Below are positions 1 through 10,968 of a DNA stretch of 64,000 nt, in pieces. Location: contig SCFE01000028.1 of the NCBI GenBank assembly GCA_004352715.1, positions 1,591,682-1,655,681 on the forward strand. The letters run 5' to 3'. Below the pieces are notes generated by a model. That model was not told where the DNA came from and ran no database searches. It saw only the letters and a program-made list of their open reading frames with translations. The position numbers were made by a program, and so were the translations under genes. Numbering within the stretch: the stretch's first letter is position 1; each line of letters begins with the position of its first letter. This DNA is from Hofstenia miamia (Eukaryota; Xenacoelomorpha; Acoela).

Positions 1-419
1 CTGCAGTAAGACAACGCCCCTTGTCATGTTTCGAGGGAGGTTAAAGCATTCATGGAAGAAAAGGGCGTAGCCCTCCTCCCAGACTGGCCCGCAAGAGCTC
101 CTGATATCAACCTAATTGAGAAAGGATGGGGGGAACTAAAAACCAGAGTGGATAAAAGATCAGACGTCACTATTCGAAATTTATGGCTAATTGTCGAAGA
201 AGAATTTTACAAGATACCTGACGCATTTTTCCAAAATTTGTTTCAATCGATGCCCAGGCGAATGGCGATGGTAGTCGCGAACAACGGATACCCCATCAAG
301 TACTAAAGAGACTCTTTTAACATTCAGGCAAACTATTTTATCGATAAATTCATTTGTTTTTGAAATATTCAGTTTCAAATAAATTTTTGTTTTATGCGCT
401 ATTCTTCTAAACAAGACTG
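1..419 (+). mobile_element. 3' end of a dead Tc1-like DNA transposon
   Basis: The reading frame from base 1 encodes the C-terminal third of a Tc1-type DDE transposase and stops at 304-306. Visible family features are the DNAPCH block holding the second catalytic Asp, a WPARAPDINLIE block holding the catalytic Glu, and the following GWGELK. The Asp-to-Glu spacing counts to 35 residues, so DD35E rather than the DD34E of classical Tc1. The codon before the Asp, normally Gln, is TAA, so the copy is dead. The terminal inverted repeat is not verifiable because the 5' half lies outside the window. The sequence does reach ACTG followed by TA at 416-421, which is how Tc1 elements end, and I take 419 as the probable edge. 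Confidence 0.8.
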
Positions 420-789
420 TATGCCGCCCATTAGTTTATTACTGCAATTAAATGATCTAATATACATTATCAAGTTGTTTAAAGGTAAATGCAAGGTTAT
501 GAATATTTAATAAGACAATATAAAAGTTTATTCTGGCAATCGTCGTCAAAAGACACTAACTAAATATAAACGAACCAGAAAAGGAAAACTGATCATTATT
601 ATTTTATAAGGATTGTCCTCTTAGTAAACTATCGGTACTATTGCTTTATCTGCCACACTCCACTAAAATAATTTCAAAATTATGCTAATTTATCAATATA
701 ATATTTATATTCCCAATTCTAATCCCCACCCTAACCTTAACACTAACCCAAACTGAAGATATGCAAATGTATTATGAACACCACTAATT
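420..789. other. AT-rich sequence without recognisable gene
   Basis: No ORF, RNA gene or repeat stands out here. The stretch lies between the Tc1 remnant and the repeat with GC-rich ends that starts at 790. Confidence 0.5.
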
Positions 790-996
790 ACCTCCGCCAA
801 GCAGGTTATGTTTTTGGTAACATTGGTTTGTTTGTCTGTTAGCAACTTTACGGAAAAAGTAATAAATGGATTGACCTCAAATTTTCACCAGAGGTGCGTC
901 TCCGCCCAAGGAGGAATCCATTAAATTTTGGTGCTGATCCGGGGTCACAAACTGCGTGGCGGAGGTCTGCGCTCTCCTAGTGCTTTTCTAGTTTTC
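790..996 (+). repeat. Interspersed repeat with CCTCCGCC/GGCGGAGG inverted ends
   Basis: This is a GC-richer island in AT-rich DNA. It begins ACCTCCGCCAAGCAG (790-804) and near its end carries the inverted partner CTGCGTGGCGGAGGT (952-966), matching at 14 of 15 positions. It then continues GCGCTCTCCTAGTGC and ends CTTTTCTAGTT. Internal blocks include TTTGTCTGTTAGCA and CCATTAAATTTTGGTG. From memory, repeats with this arrangement occur in genomes of distantly related animals; I could not search for it. There is no ORF, so it is presumably a non-autonomous mobile element or an RNA-derived repeat. Confidence 0.6.
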
Positions 997-1169
997 AAAA
1001 TGAATCATAAAATAATTACAATATAATAGACAGTAACTGCATGCACCTCTAATGGTTGTTTATCCCCAGGGTTTTCTAGAATTAATTTATTTTCTATACT
1101 GTCAAAAGTAATCATTGCTGGACTATTTAAATGTGCAGTAGCATATGTTATTAATCTCTAATCAATGAA

Positions 1170-1610
1170 AATTGCAAACTCTACTAAAAATTTGTAATAT
1201 CTTGGCCAATTCTTACAATTCCGTTGCAAAATCCACAAGTATTTTGTAATATCTTGCCAATATCTTACCAATTTTTGCGAAATATTTTACAAATTAATAT
1301 AATCATTGCTAAACTATAAAATTACATTAGAATCTAAATATTTACATGTCTGAGGAAATTCGGTGTGATTAAATAAAATTTCATAATTAATGTTAATGTA
1401 CTTAACTATAATCCTCTAATAAAGAAATCTTTCTGTATTCTTGCAAAACTTTGTAATTTTTTGACAAAACTTATTCAATATCTTAGCAAATTATTCTTAT
1501 AGCACTTGACATATATACTTGAAAAATTCTTAGCAAAATCTTAGGAAAATATATAAGTTATTCAATATCTTATCAAATTTTGCAATTTCCAACATCTTGC
1601 CATTTATTGT
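1170..1610. repeat. Degenerate TAATATCTTGCCAAT-type repeat cluster
   Basis: A short motif, roughly AATATCTTRSCAAATT, recurs at least six times with variation, for example at 1195, 1239, 1251, 1478 and 1565. The units are irregularly spaced, so this looks like an old decayed minisatellite. It has no coding potential. Confidence 0.4.
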
Positions 1611-2211
1611 AAGTCCTAGCTTAAAACATCTCACGCCAAGCAGTGTTTCAGCATAATTACACTTTTAGCTTGTGTTCAAAGCAAGCGTGCCGTGTCAGTA
1701 AGCAGATCAAAGTTGTTGTACAGAAACACCTTTGTTTTTGGGCCTATGCTAATTTAGGTAAACTATTTATTTGATTATTATGCTTAGCTAATGTTTTATT
1801 ATTTATTGATTTATTTATGAAATCAATTACTGTTTATATATTTCGGTTTTTACTAATATATTTACTTTAATTGTTATAATTACTCATATTTTTAACGTGC
1901 ACCAAAGAATTTTCAAGAAATCAGAGGCACAATTTTGGTCATTGTTTTAGAATGGTGGTATTAAATAGCGACTTTCTATTTATAATAAAGATAACAGTAT
2001 TATGCCCTAAATTAAATTTTGAAATACTTTCAATGACTGACGTTGGAAAATGCATAAATGCCGAATTCATGTAGTTTGGTAAATATTTTTTTCGCATTAA
2101 TATTTTATTAGACTAATCAGAAGATATCACAGTGAAAATATTTAGTCAAACACGCTTAACTCAGGCGCCGCTTGAGCACCGAATAAACAATCAAACGCAT
2201 AAAATTGTTTA
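1611..2211. other. AT-rich sequence, nothing recognised
   Basis: No convincing ORF or repeat apart from simple AT-rich sequence. It leads into the 11-bp minisatellite. Confidence 0.4.
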
Positions 2212-2310
2212 GAAATCGTTCAGAAGACGTCTAGAAGACGGTTGGAAGAAATTTAGAAGACGTCTAGAAGAAGTTTAGAAGGCGTCTAGAAGACGTTTAG
2301 AAGTCGTTTA
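2212..2310. repeat. 11-bp minisatellite, nine units of GAAGACGTCTA type
   Basis: Nine consecutive 11-mers can be laid out from 2212 with no indels. The consensus is GAAGACGTCTA, with variants such as GAAGACGTTTA, GAAGGCGTCTA and GAAGAAGTTTA. The array keeps several CpG inside GACGTC palindromes. It ends abruptly at 2310. Confidence 0.9.
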
Positions 2311-3561
2311 CAATATCATTAGCGGGACCATATCAATTGACCATATGCTGCTTTTAAATAATTATACAGAGATTGAAGAACGTGAAAGATTGCACATTAA
2401 TGTTTAATAAAAGGAAATCCCTTTATTTCCACCGAAAGTAATAAATTTATAGCATAAGCTGTTTATTTAATAATTTTTTCGTTTATGATGACTCAGTTTT
2501 TTCGCGCTCACACTTGAAATTTTGATGTCAACCTCACTATCTCCAAAGAAGTTGTGAACCGCTTAAAGTAACTTAAATTTTCCTCTCTAGTTTAAAAATA
2601 GTGTCGCAATTTTCCATTTTATCATTTCTTAACAATTACCTATTCTGCGCACTCAGCATACCCAACCCTGGTATGGGCGGGTACAGATAAGCTTATGAAC
2701 ATTCCGCATTATGTGTATTTTAAGTAATTTTTTTCAAAGCAAAATACAAATAAAATGCTGGAAAATTAGTCTATGATGAATTGTGTTCAAAATTGTAGTG
2801 AAAAATCTTAAGAATATGACCTAGGAAAAGGGCTTTTATAGCGGATCATGAAAGCCCCACCCCACCCCTTTATAATCAGTCATAACATCACGCTTTTTTA
2901 GTGTAATTAGCATCACAAGAGGTTTTGTCACTAAATTTTGTATCCCTCTAGTGGCGTATGTTAAGACAATTCATTCACAAATATTATTATTGAATTTATG
3001 AAAATCAACAATTATGCAATTGCTACATATATCCAAATGCCATAATAAAACACTTGTAGGTTAATCTAGCGTCCGTTTTAAAGGCCAAAAAGTTTTTCCG
3101 CATTTACAAAAAAATTTTTCAGAGCTTAATAGGAAATTTGAAAATCTTGGGGCATAGGTAAGTGTTTTGGAAAACACACTTTAATACAATGTTGAAAATA
3201 TCACATTAAAGCGCATTGCTGTGCCTAAGGTTGTTGAAAAAAATTACAAATTGCCTTTGAAAATTTTGAATTTTTCAAAAAGATTTAAATTCCCTCCAAA
3301 ACTCATGTTCATGTATTTATAAGTTTTGAGCAGATGGAAGCAACAAGGAACTCTGACTACTTCTTGATATGTGCTTAGATATTCCAAACCCATTGGGGAG
3401 TGCCGTGCGCTATATTTCAAATTGTTCTGTAAAAGTAAATAAATAGCTAATATTTGAGATTTTGCAAGAAAGTATAATCACAAGTAATGGTTATCTAGCT
3501 GTAAAATATGCACCTATTAACTTTCACTATAGTAATTTACTAGTATATACATATTTAAGAA

Positions 3562-3607
<46 letters not shown>

Positions 3608-5195
3608 CCAATGTAGTTGTTTTAGGCATGTGAACAACATTTGTTGCAAGATCAAATTAGTATTGATTTGGCTGTGAAAAAATATTCGAATCTTCTTTTA
3701 AAGTAGATGAAGGGATCACACACACAAACTGTTTTCTTCATAATGACTAAGTGCATAGTATATCTGGTGCAAGGTGAAATCATTTGCAGTAAACATTGTA
3801 GTATTTTTTTCATTTTAGCTCATAATTATATTACCAAATAATTAAACATTCAACTGCAGTGTTAATTTTTTGATGTATATCACAATAAAATTTACACTTC
3901 AAAAAAGCTGATGCAAACGAAATATATTTGGTTTCTGCATATCCCTGAACACCATTTATGTGATTTTGTCCTCCATTTTTTAAGGTGGTAGGCACAAAAC
4001 GCATTGTGTTCAGTTTCTAATTAAAGCTGAATAGTTTTTGTTGTTTTATCGTAGGTTGAATGTGAACAAAGACCAAATGTGATGGGGAATTTTTCCTAAT
4101 TCCTCTATTATTTAGGTGTTCCAGAGAGCTGTTCATAAGCATACATTCTAAGGAATAGTTATTGAAATCTCCTGTACAAATAGCCAAAGTAACTCATTAC
4201 CTGATGTTAGTATGTTGGAAGTGTCTGCTGTATGAACAAGGGTGAAGCAAATGTTTCTGCTGGTAGTTGTGGGGGAAGATATGCACTGCAAAAGTGCAAA
4301 CAATTTGATCCAAGGCTTATTATAATCCACAGCATCTCGAATTATTCAGAGGTATGACAATTGAGTTTGTTTTACTCTATGTCCTTTTTCATAATTTATA
4401 TTGCATATATTGATATCATTTGAGATTAGGTATTAACGCATTACATTTTTAAGACTATGTGCATTTATCAATAACAAACTGGGTGCTTTTGTACTTGTGG
4501 AATTTGTTCGCAATATATTCTGTAGGGTCAGTTAATGATGATCCACTTTTTATCGTCTATAAAGAAATTGAGAGATTTTATTTTTGGACTTTTTGGTTCA
4601 ATATTGATGTTAATTAGGTTTTGGCATTTAGCAAGAGAAGAATTCTGGATTTTAATCTCATTTATATTCAGACCACATGAACAGAGGATTGAGAATTTTC
4701 GGAAATCTCAAAGGAACCTGGCTGTAGCTTACAATATATGGATGTCCCATGGATATCTTGAAGTACATGGCCCCGGTCTGTTTTCGTTGTATTTTCACAT
4801 TGTTTCATACCAGCAATAGAGGCGTTTTCTGAAAGATAAGTGAACATTTCATTAACATCCTCAAGTGCCTTCAGTAGACAACTAGTTTCAGGAATGTCAT
4901 CAATTCATATTTGACGTGAAACGTCCTTTTGGTTAATATCAGAACTTGAATTAGTAGTTTATCTAGTATATTGATGAAAATATAATATTCAGGAAATTAT
5001 GTCTCAGTGGAAAGGACTTTTTGCCTGGATTTGCACTTTTGTAGAGATTGTTTCACTTACTCAAAAATATTATCTGCAACTAAATATAATTGATTATAGT
5101 TGGTTTTTTCGCAATCAACATTATTACATCATAAGATGCCAAAATTTTATTTACTTTCAAAATCAAAATGAACGTGATCTAGTTCCTCATTAGAA
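2311..5195. other. Upstream flank of the TRIM-like gene, no supported gene
   Basis: Several short open frames occur, for example 4535-4819 on the plus strand and 4148-4330 on the minus strand. None shows a recognisable motif or plausible splice-site arrangement. About 100 bases before the start codon at 5196 resemble the bases before the paralogue at 15552: both share a TTTACTTTCAAAATCAA block and a GTGATC(T/C)AGTTCCT block. The ancestral duplication therefore included 5' flanking or leader DNA. Confidence 0.45.
3565..3600. repeat. (AT)18 microsatellite
   Basis: Uninterrupted AT dinucleotide run, ending in ACATATACC. Confidence 0.98.
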
Positions 5196-6455
5196 ATGGA
5201 AGAATTTTCAGAGTATTTGACTTGTGCTATTTGCCTAGAAACCTATGTTGAACCTCATGCCTTAGCATGTCTTCATTCATTTTGCAAAAAATGCTTAGAA
5301 TATTTGAATACCAAGAATAAACTAACTAGTTGTCCTGTGTGCAGTAAGCCTACAGAATTTGGGAGTCTCCAGTCAGATTTCCGCACTAACTTTTTCATTA
5401 AACTTTTTAACTCGGATAAATTTAAAAATTCCTCATCAGATTTTACTTGCAGTCAGTGTGAAGATGACATATGTTCCAGTGAAGTGAATTACTGCAAAGA
5501 ATGTGAATTCATCATTTGCATTGATTGCAGTATTTTTCATAAAAAGAAGAATAAAACAAAGCATCACACTGTTTATTCTTTAGGTCAGAGATCCCTTGAA
5601 TATTGTCAAGATCATTTCAAAAAGTTTGAATACTTTTGCAAAGAAGCAGCATGTCAAAAATTGATTTGTGTTAGCTGTGCTTTGATTCAACATCAAAATC
5701 ACGATAAAGAAATGTTAACTGAATCTAAAGATCGGTTGATCAAAACATTCCTGACCATAACCGAAACTGCAAGTCAACGTGTAACGGAAATAAGTCATCT
5801 CACTGAGGAAGAAAAGACTTCACTGAAAACCTTTGATGAAAAATGTGATGAATTACTAAAATCTGCCCGGGAAAGGCGAGATATCATAATTGAACAGGCT
5901 CAAACAACATATCAAAACCAAACTACCTCCATGCGTGAGATCAAGCAAATGCTTAGCAGAGCATTACATCAATTGGATGCACTTTATTATAAATTGTCAT
6001 TACTAAAAAAGCAATTCCTGCATACAAAGCAAAGCCTAATGAAGAAAACCTACTTTGATCTGAAAGAAATGAATGAAAAACAAGAGTTTATTTTAAAACG
6101 TGTTCGTAAAATTAGTCATATGCTAGCTGACCTCCGATTCAATCCTGTAATTTCAGTGCAATTTAAAAAAGATGGAATTGAGGAAGCCATCAGTGAATAC
6201 ATTGGTCAATTTACTATTAGCCTGGAAAAACTAGATGACAATTATCATTGTAAGACAATTGGTCAACTTCCTCATTGGAAATTACTACATCCTCGAATTG
6301 TTGCCTGTCATTCGGTAGGTGATTCTAGCTTGAGCATAAAAGATGTTCTTTATGATGACAAAAACGATGCTGTATTTGCTTTGTACGAAAAGGGAGTTGA
6401 AAATATTTTAGCAAGAATTTCTGCTGACCGAAGCATAAAAGAAGTTGTAGTTGGG
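5196..6455 (+). CDS. TRIM-type RING/B-box/coiled-coil protein, 3' end lost in a gap
   Basis: The frame is open for 420 codons from ATG 5196 until the assembly gap. A C3HC4 RING finger lies at about residues 10-49 (Cys10, 13, 25, His27, Cys30, 33, 46, 49). A first B-box-like zinc module spans about 85-124 and a canonical B-box 2 spans about 137-169 (CQDH, YFC, CVSC, H-x2-H). After that comes a charged helical stretch (about 175-310) with the spacing of a B-box C-terminal coiled coil. Residues 350-420 begin another domain, possibly a beta-propeller as in NHL-type TRIMs, but too little is left to name it. TRIM proteins are usually E3 ubiquitin ligases; that activity is inferred from the RING. 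This start is chosen because the same MEEFSE opening begins the paralogue at 15552. The codons beyond the gap are not a demonstrated continuation. Confidence 0.88.
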
Positions 6456-7455
6456 NNNNNNNNNNNNNNNNNNNNNNNNNNNNNNNNNNNNNNNNNNNNN
6501 NNNNNNNNNNNNNNNNNNNNNNNNNNNNNNNNNNNNNNNNNNNNNNNNNNNNNNNNNNNNNNNNNNNNNNNNNNNNNNNNNNNNNNNNNNNNNNNNNNNN
6601 NNNNNNNNNNNNNNNNNNNNNNNNNNNNNNNNNNNNNNNNNNNNNNNNNNNNNNNNNNNNNNNNNNNNNNNNNNNNNNNNNNNNNNNNNNNNNNNNNNNN
6701 NNNNNNNNNNNNNNNNNNNNNNNNNNNNNNNNNNNNNNNNNNNNNNNNNNNNNNNNNNNNNNNNNNNNNNNNNNNNNNNNNNNNNNNNNNNNNNNNNNNN
6801 NNNNNNNNNNNNNNNNNNNNNNNNNNNNNNNNNNNNNNNNNNNNNNNNNNNNNNNNNNNNNNNNNNNNNNNNNNNNNNNNNNNNNNNNNNNNNNNNNNNN
6901 NNNNNNNNNNNNNNNNNNNNNNNNNNNNNNNNNNNNNNNNNNNNNNNNNNNNNNNNNNNNNNNNNNNNNNNNNNNNNNNNNNNNNNNNNNNNNNNNNNNN
7001 NNNNNNNNNNNNNNNNNNNNNNNNNNNNNNNNNNNNNNNNNNNNNNNNNNNNNNNNNNNNNNNNNNNNNNNNNNNNNNNNNNNNNNNNNNNNNNNNNNNN
7101 NNNNNNNNNNNNNNNNNNNNNNNNNNNNNNNNNNNNNNNNNNNNNNNNNNNNNNNNNNNNNNNNNNNNNNNNNNNNNNNNNNNNNNNNNNNNNNNNNNNN
7201 NNNNNNNNNNNNNNNNNNNNNNNNNNNNNNNNNNNNNNNNNNNNNNNNNNNNNNNNNNNNNNNNNNNNNNNNNNNNNNNNNNNNNNNNNNNNNNNNNNNN
7301 NNNNNNNNNNNNNNNNNNNNNNNNNNNNNNNNNNNNNNNNNNNNNNNNNNNNNNNNNNNNNNNNNNNNNNNNNNNNNNNNNNNNNNNNNNNNNNNNNNNN
7401 NNNNNNNNNNNNNNNNNNNNNNNNNNNNNNNNNNNNNNNNNNNNNNNNNNNNNNN
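6456..7455. other. Assembly gap, exactly 1000 N
   Basis: The gap interrupts the TRIM-like coding sequence, and its right edge is a (TA)n run (7456-7477). The round number suggests a placeholder of unknown true size. Confidence 0.99.
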
Positions 7456-8319
7456 ATATATATATATATATATATATTTCGCGCTTTTTGCTATGGAAAA
7501 TGCAAAATCCTTAGATTTGTCGGGAAACGGTCCGAAATTTCTAAGGCATTTAGCAGGAATCGCACTTTTTCCCCAGAAAACCTATTTTTTCTTATTCGAG
7601 TATATTCACTCGAACTTAAATATATTTACCATGGGGATAGGTAAATTAAAGAGGCTCTACCCTACAAAATTTCAAAGATTTATGTTTGGACACGCGGTCA
7701 TGATGAGGTTCTTAAAAAACAATTTTCGTCAATGAAAAATGCAAAATTTTGCTCTCTATATTTACCTGCTTCAAATAGTAACGTTTGTAAGCGCATTCGT
7801 TGAAAAAAAAGGTATTTGAAAAGACTAATTTTGGCACATATTTTCAAATTGTGGATTATAACCACTTTCACCAAACGCTGTTTTTGTGCTTCCTACAGAT
7901 GGTTTTAGAATAATGTGCTGTTAATAATGATGTACTGCAGATTTACATGCAAAATTTTTGGTTTAGGTAGTAAAAACTGGAGAAAAGGCGGGTAAACTAG
8001 ATCTGATTTTACTAATTTTTTTGCATTCTCACAATTGCAGTAATATACACGAATCAATGAAATGCTCGTTTTAAAAGTAAAAATAACTTTAAAAAAGTAT
8101 TATCGAAAAAACTCTTTGCTTACAGTTTAAGATAGCAAGTGGAGACACTAATTCAATCATTTCTATTTTGAAAATGGTATTGACGAGTGTGCAATTTTCT
8201 TGTAGTGGGTAATAAAACCGACCTAAATCTCAACATATGCAAGGATCAAGTGAATCAGAAGTCTAGTTCAAAAGATAGATTTGTTTAATTGAAAAGTGAC
8301 GTTATTTTTTAACTGTTTT
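7456..8319. other. (TA)n plus AT-rich sequence, no supported gene
   Basis: It starts with a (TA)11 run at the gap edge. Short open frames such as 7493-7735 show no motif and do not visibly continue the TRIM-like protein. Confidence 0.45.
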
Positions 8320-10090
8320 TGAGACATAGTTGCAGTCATGAAGCATTTAAGTGAACGGGGTTGCGCTTTTCATAGCCATGATGAACTTCTTGGGTCCCAA
8401 CCTAATAGTAATTATGTGGGAACGCTTAAGCTGATTGTGCAACTTGATTCCTTCTTGCAGCACACATTGAAAAGCAGCGAAATCTGCAAACAGAAAAATC
8501 TGACAAGTGCACTACCAACTATCTGTATTCAACCATCTGTGATGAGTTTATAGATCTGATCGCAGAAATGATGCCAAATATTTTTTGGTTTCAATCGATT
8601 CCACCCCAGATATGAAGAAAGTTGACTATGTTACTTGCATATTGAGTTATATTCCAAAAGAGAAGTCAGTACTGGTTGAATGATTTTTGGAGTTACTGAG
8701 TACGCATTCGAATTCTAGTGACCAGCTGGTAAATGTTCTACTCCGATTTCTAGAAGATAAGGAGCAAACTGCTGGGTGTTAGTGATACGACAACGCAAGC
8801 AATATGTCTGGCATATATTAGGGCGTTTAAGCCCAAATTCAGAAAGTATGCCAGTTTGCAGAATATGCTTCGTGCTTTGGCCACTCGCTAAATCTGGCCC
8901 GCAACGAGGCTGTTAATTCTAAACCTTTTTCGTCTTCATTCAAAAAATTTCTTTGCGGCATCAAAGCACCTATATGAAGAATTCTATTAAGAAAATTTTG
9001 AGCTCTCTATCGGAACATGCTCTATTTGCTTACGCCACTTTAATTCCAAAATTGAATGAAATTTAGTATATGATCTATTAGCCTTCTACCTGAAAAATTG
9101 AAATTATGAAACGAACTTGCTTTTTTATTGTTATAGTAGTTATGTATTGATTACATTACAGCACGTTTTCGAAAGTTATGAATCTTATAAATTTATATTT
9201 GAAAGTATATGTTGGCTTAGAATTTAAATACGGATTACTATACGTAATTGTTTTTTATTGAAATTACTATTTTTAGTTTATTCACAACGTAGTCTTTTTA
9301 AAGATTTGGTGGGCTGTGCTACAAGATTTGATTAAAGATTCGCCTGTTGTAAAGTCATTAAGCCAAATACTATGGCCTGCATTGGAGAGGGCCACCATGA
9401 GATATCTGAGACATTTTTTAAGATCTCGGAGGATGAAATAAAAACACACAACAAAATGAATAAACTGGATTATGGTATTCTAACAGCATTTTAGAATACG
9501 ATACTAAAACATTTGAACTGAACGTCTTTTCAGAGTCCAAATTTTGATCTGAATAACCCTGCTTGTCTGATACAGTTGCTAAGCGAGTATGTTGCCATGC
9601 TGCATAAAGAACTCAACAGTGGTAAGAATCTGTCTGGCTGCACTGATTATAAGAGGCAGACAGAGCGCAAACACATTTGCAGCAAGCGTCTGACGAAATT
9701 TGAGGTTGATGCAGAATAAGTTGCTCAAACACCTATGAAAAAAAGTTTTGTGTTGATGTATTTTGCAAATTCAAAGTGCCTCACTTCATATTCTGGATTC
9801 TGCAAGTTGTTTGGATTTCTCCACGAAATGCTGAATCTGTCTGCTGACCAGCTGCGCATGGTTGCTTCAAACCTGTCTGCTACTTAGCACAATGGCTTTG
9901 AATCGAGTTTATTCAATTAGTACGAAAATTTCCATCAACTGCTTTGTTAATGAGGGTGCTGAACAAGAACATGGAGCTAAATACAGCTTCGAATTGAATT
10001 TGTACCAACTAGTCTCTGCACTTTGAATTCACTAATGTTAGTATGCTGGTCGTGCTACGAACTGCTGTTTTCTATATTGTGTTAGTAAGC
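8320..10090 (+). pseudogene. Dead hAT-type transposase (ZMYM/DUF4371-like)
   Basis: Pieces in different frames follow the order of hAT-type transposases related to the ZMYM/DUF4371 family. First, from 8338, comes LSERGCAFHSHDE with GSQPNSNYVG. Next, near 8570-8640, is an SIDSTPD block containing the first catalytic Asp. Around 8795-8910 follow CYDNASNMSG and CFGHSLNLA, typical of the second catalytic segment. From about 9535 to 10000 comes a C-terminal helical region ending in degraded dimerisation-domain sequence. Stops and frameshifts break it many times, and 9060-9470 is unrelated-looking AT-rich sequence. I found no terminal inverted repeats or 8-bp target duplication. Family assignment rests on the motif order; no function remains. 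Confidence 0.75.
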
Positions 10091-10580
10091 GAAAGATTTT
10101 TAGAATTGTAAATAAAACTATACAAACAAAAAGTTAATATTTTCCTCTTTGCATTGGAGATGACAAAAGATTTTAGTAGATATTTAGAATTTCTGTGGAA
10201 GAAAACACACCTTCAAGTTTTAGAGGCCCGCATTTAACTTCTAGCCTCGAGCTCGAACTAAGCTTAGTCCGTTCCTGGCTAGCCCAAAATCTTCGAAAGG
10301 AATTAAGCTTATATAATTTCTCTATAAATTCTAATCATGCATTTGTACCAGCACTTAAAATGACTGAGGCATACTTTTCATAATTAAAGGCAATTGAAAT
10401 TCTAGCAAGGAACGCCCAATTAGTACTGAGTAAAATATTGAACTGCAGCATTGTTAACAAGAATGTAAAAGTAACTCTTCGGCAAAGCATTCCAAAAAAC
10501 GAACTGTCCCATTCTATAAAAATGAAATTTTTTAGAATATTTCATTAAAATTTGGAAATTGATGTTTGGTTGTGAAACTG
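10091..10580. other. No recognised gene
   Basis: A 62-codon frame (10195-10383) has no recognisable motif. The stretch ends at the N-joined block described next. Confidence 0.4.
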
Positions 10581-10968
10581 ATTCAAAAGTTAATATTAAA
10601 GTCTGGAAATTAAAAAATATATATATTTCAATTGAAAGTTTAAAAATTTTATTGTGANAAATTTATAATCAACACCTCAATTACTGATTTCCGCATTAAC
10701 TTTTACTTCAACTTGTAAAGTCAGATACATTTCAAAATTCTCTAGATATAATATCTGCTGCCAATGTGAAGATCAGATTTGTTCCAGTGAAGCAAATTAC
10801 TGCAAGGAGTGTGAATTCATCATTTGCATGGATTACAGTATTTTTCATAAAAAGAAGAATAAAACAAAGCATCACACTGTTTATTCTTTANATTCAAAAG
10901 TTAATATTAAAGTCTGGAAATTAAAAAATATATATATTTCAATTGAAAGTTTAAAAATTTTATTGTGA
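10581..10968. other. N-joined misassembly block with direct repeat
   Basis: Bases 10581-10657 reappear exactly at 10892-10968. Between them, bounded by single N at 10658 and 10891, sits a 232-bp segment identical to 14355-14586, which belongs to the TRIM pseudogene 3.7 kb downstream. The simplest reading is a short contig placed by a scaffolder in the wrong place, with its flank repeated. Confidence 0.85.

Noticed and set aside
6456-7644. Long open frames running through the N gap, ending after (TA)n, as continuation of the TRIM-like protein
   Set aside because: The frame exists only because N codons carry no stops; the residues after the gap are IYIYIY and unrelated sequence.
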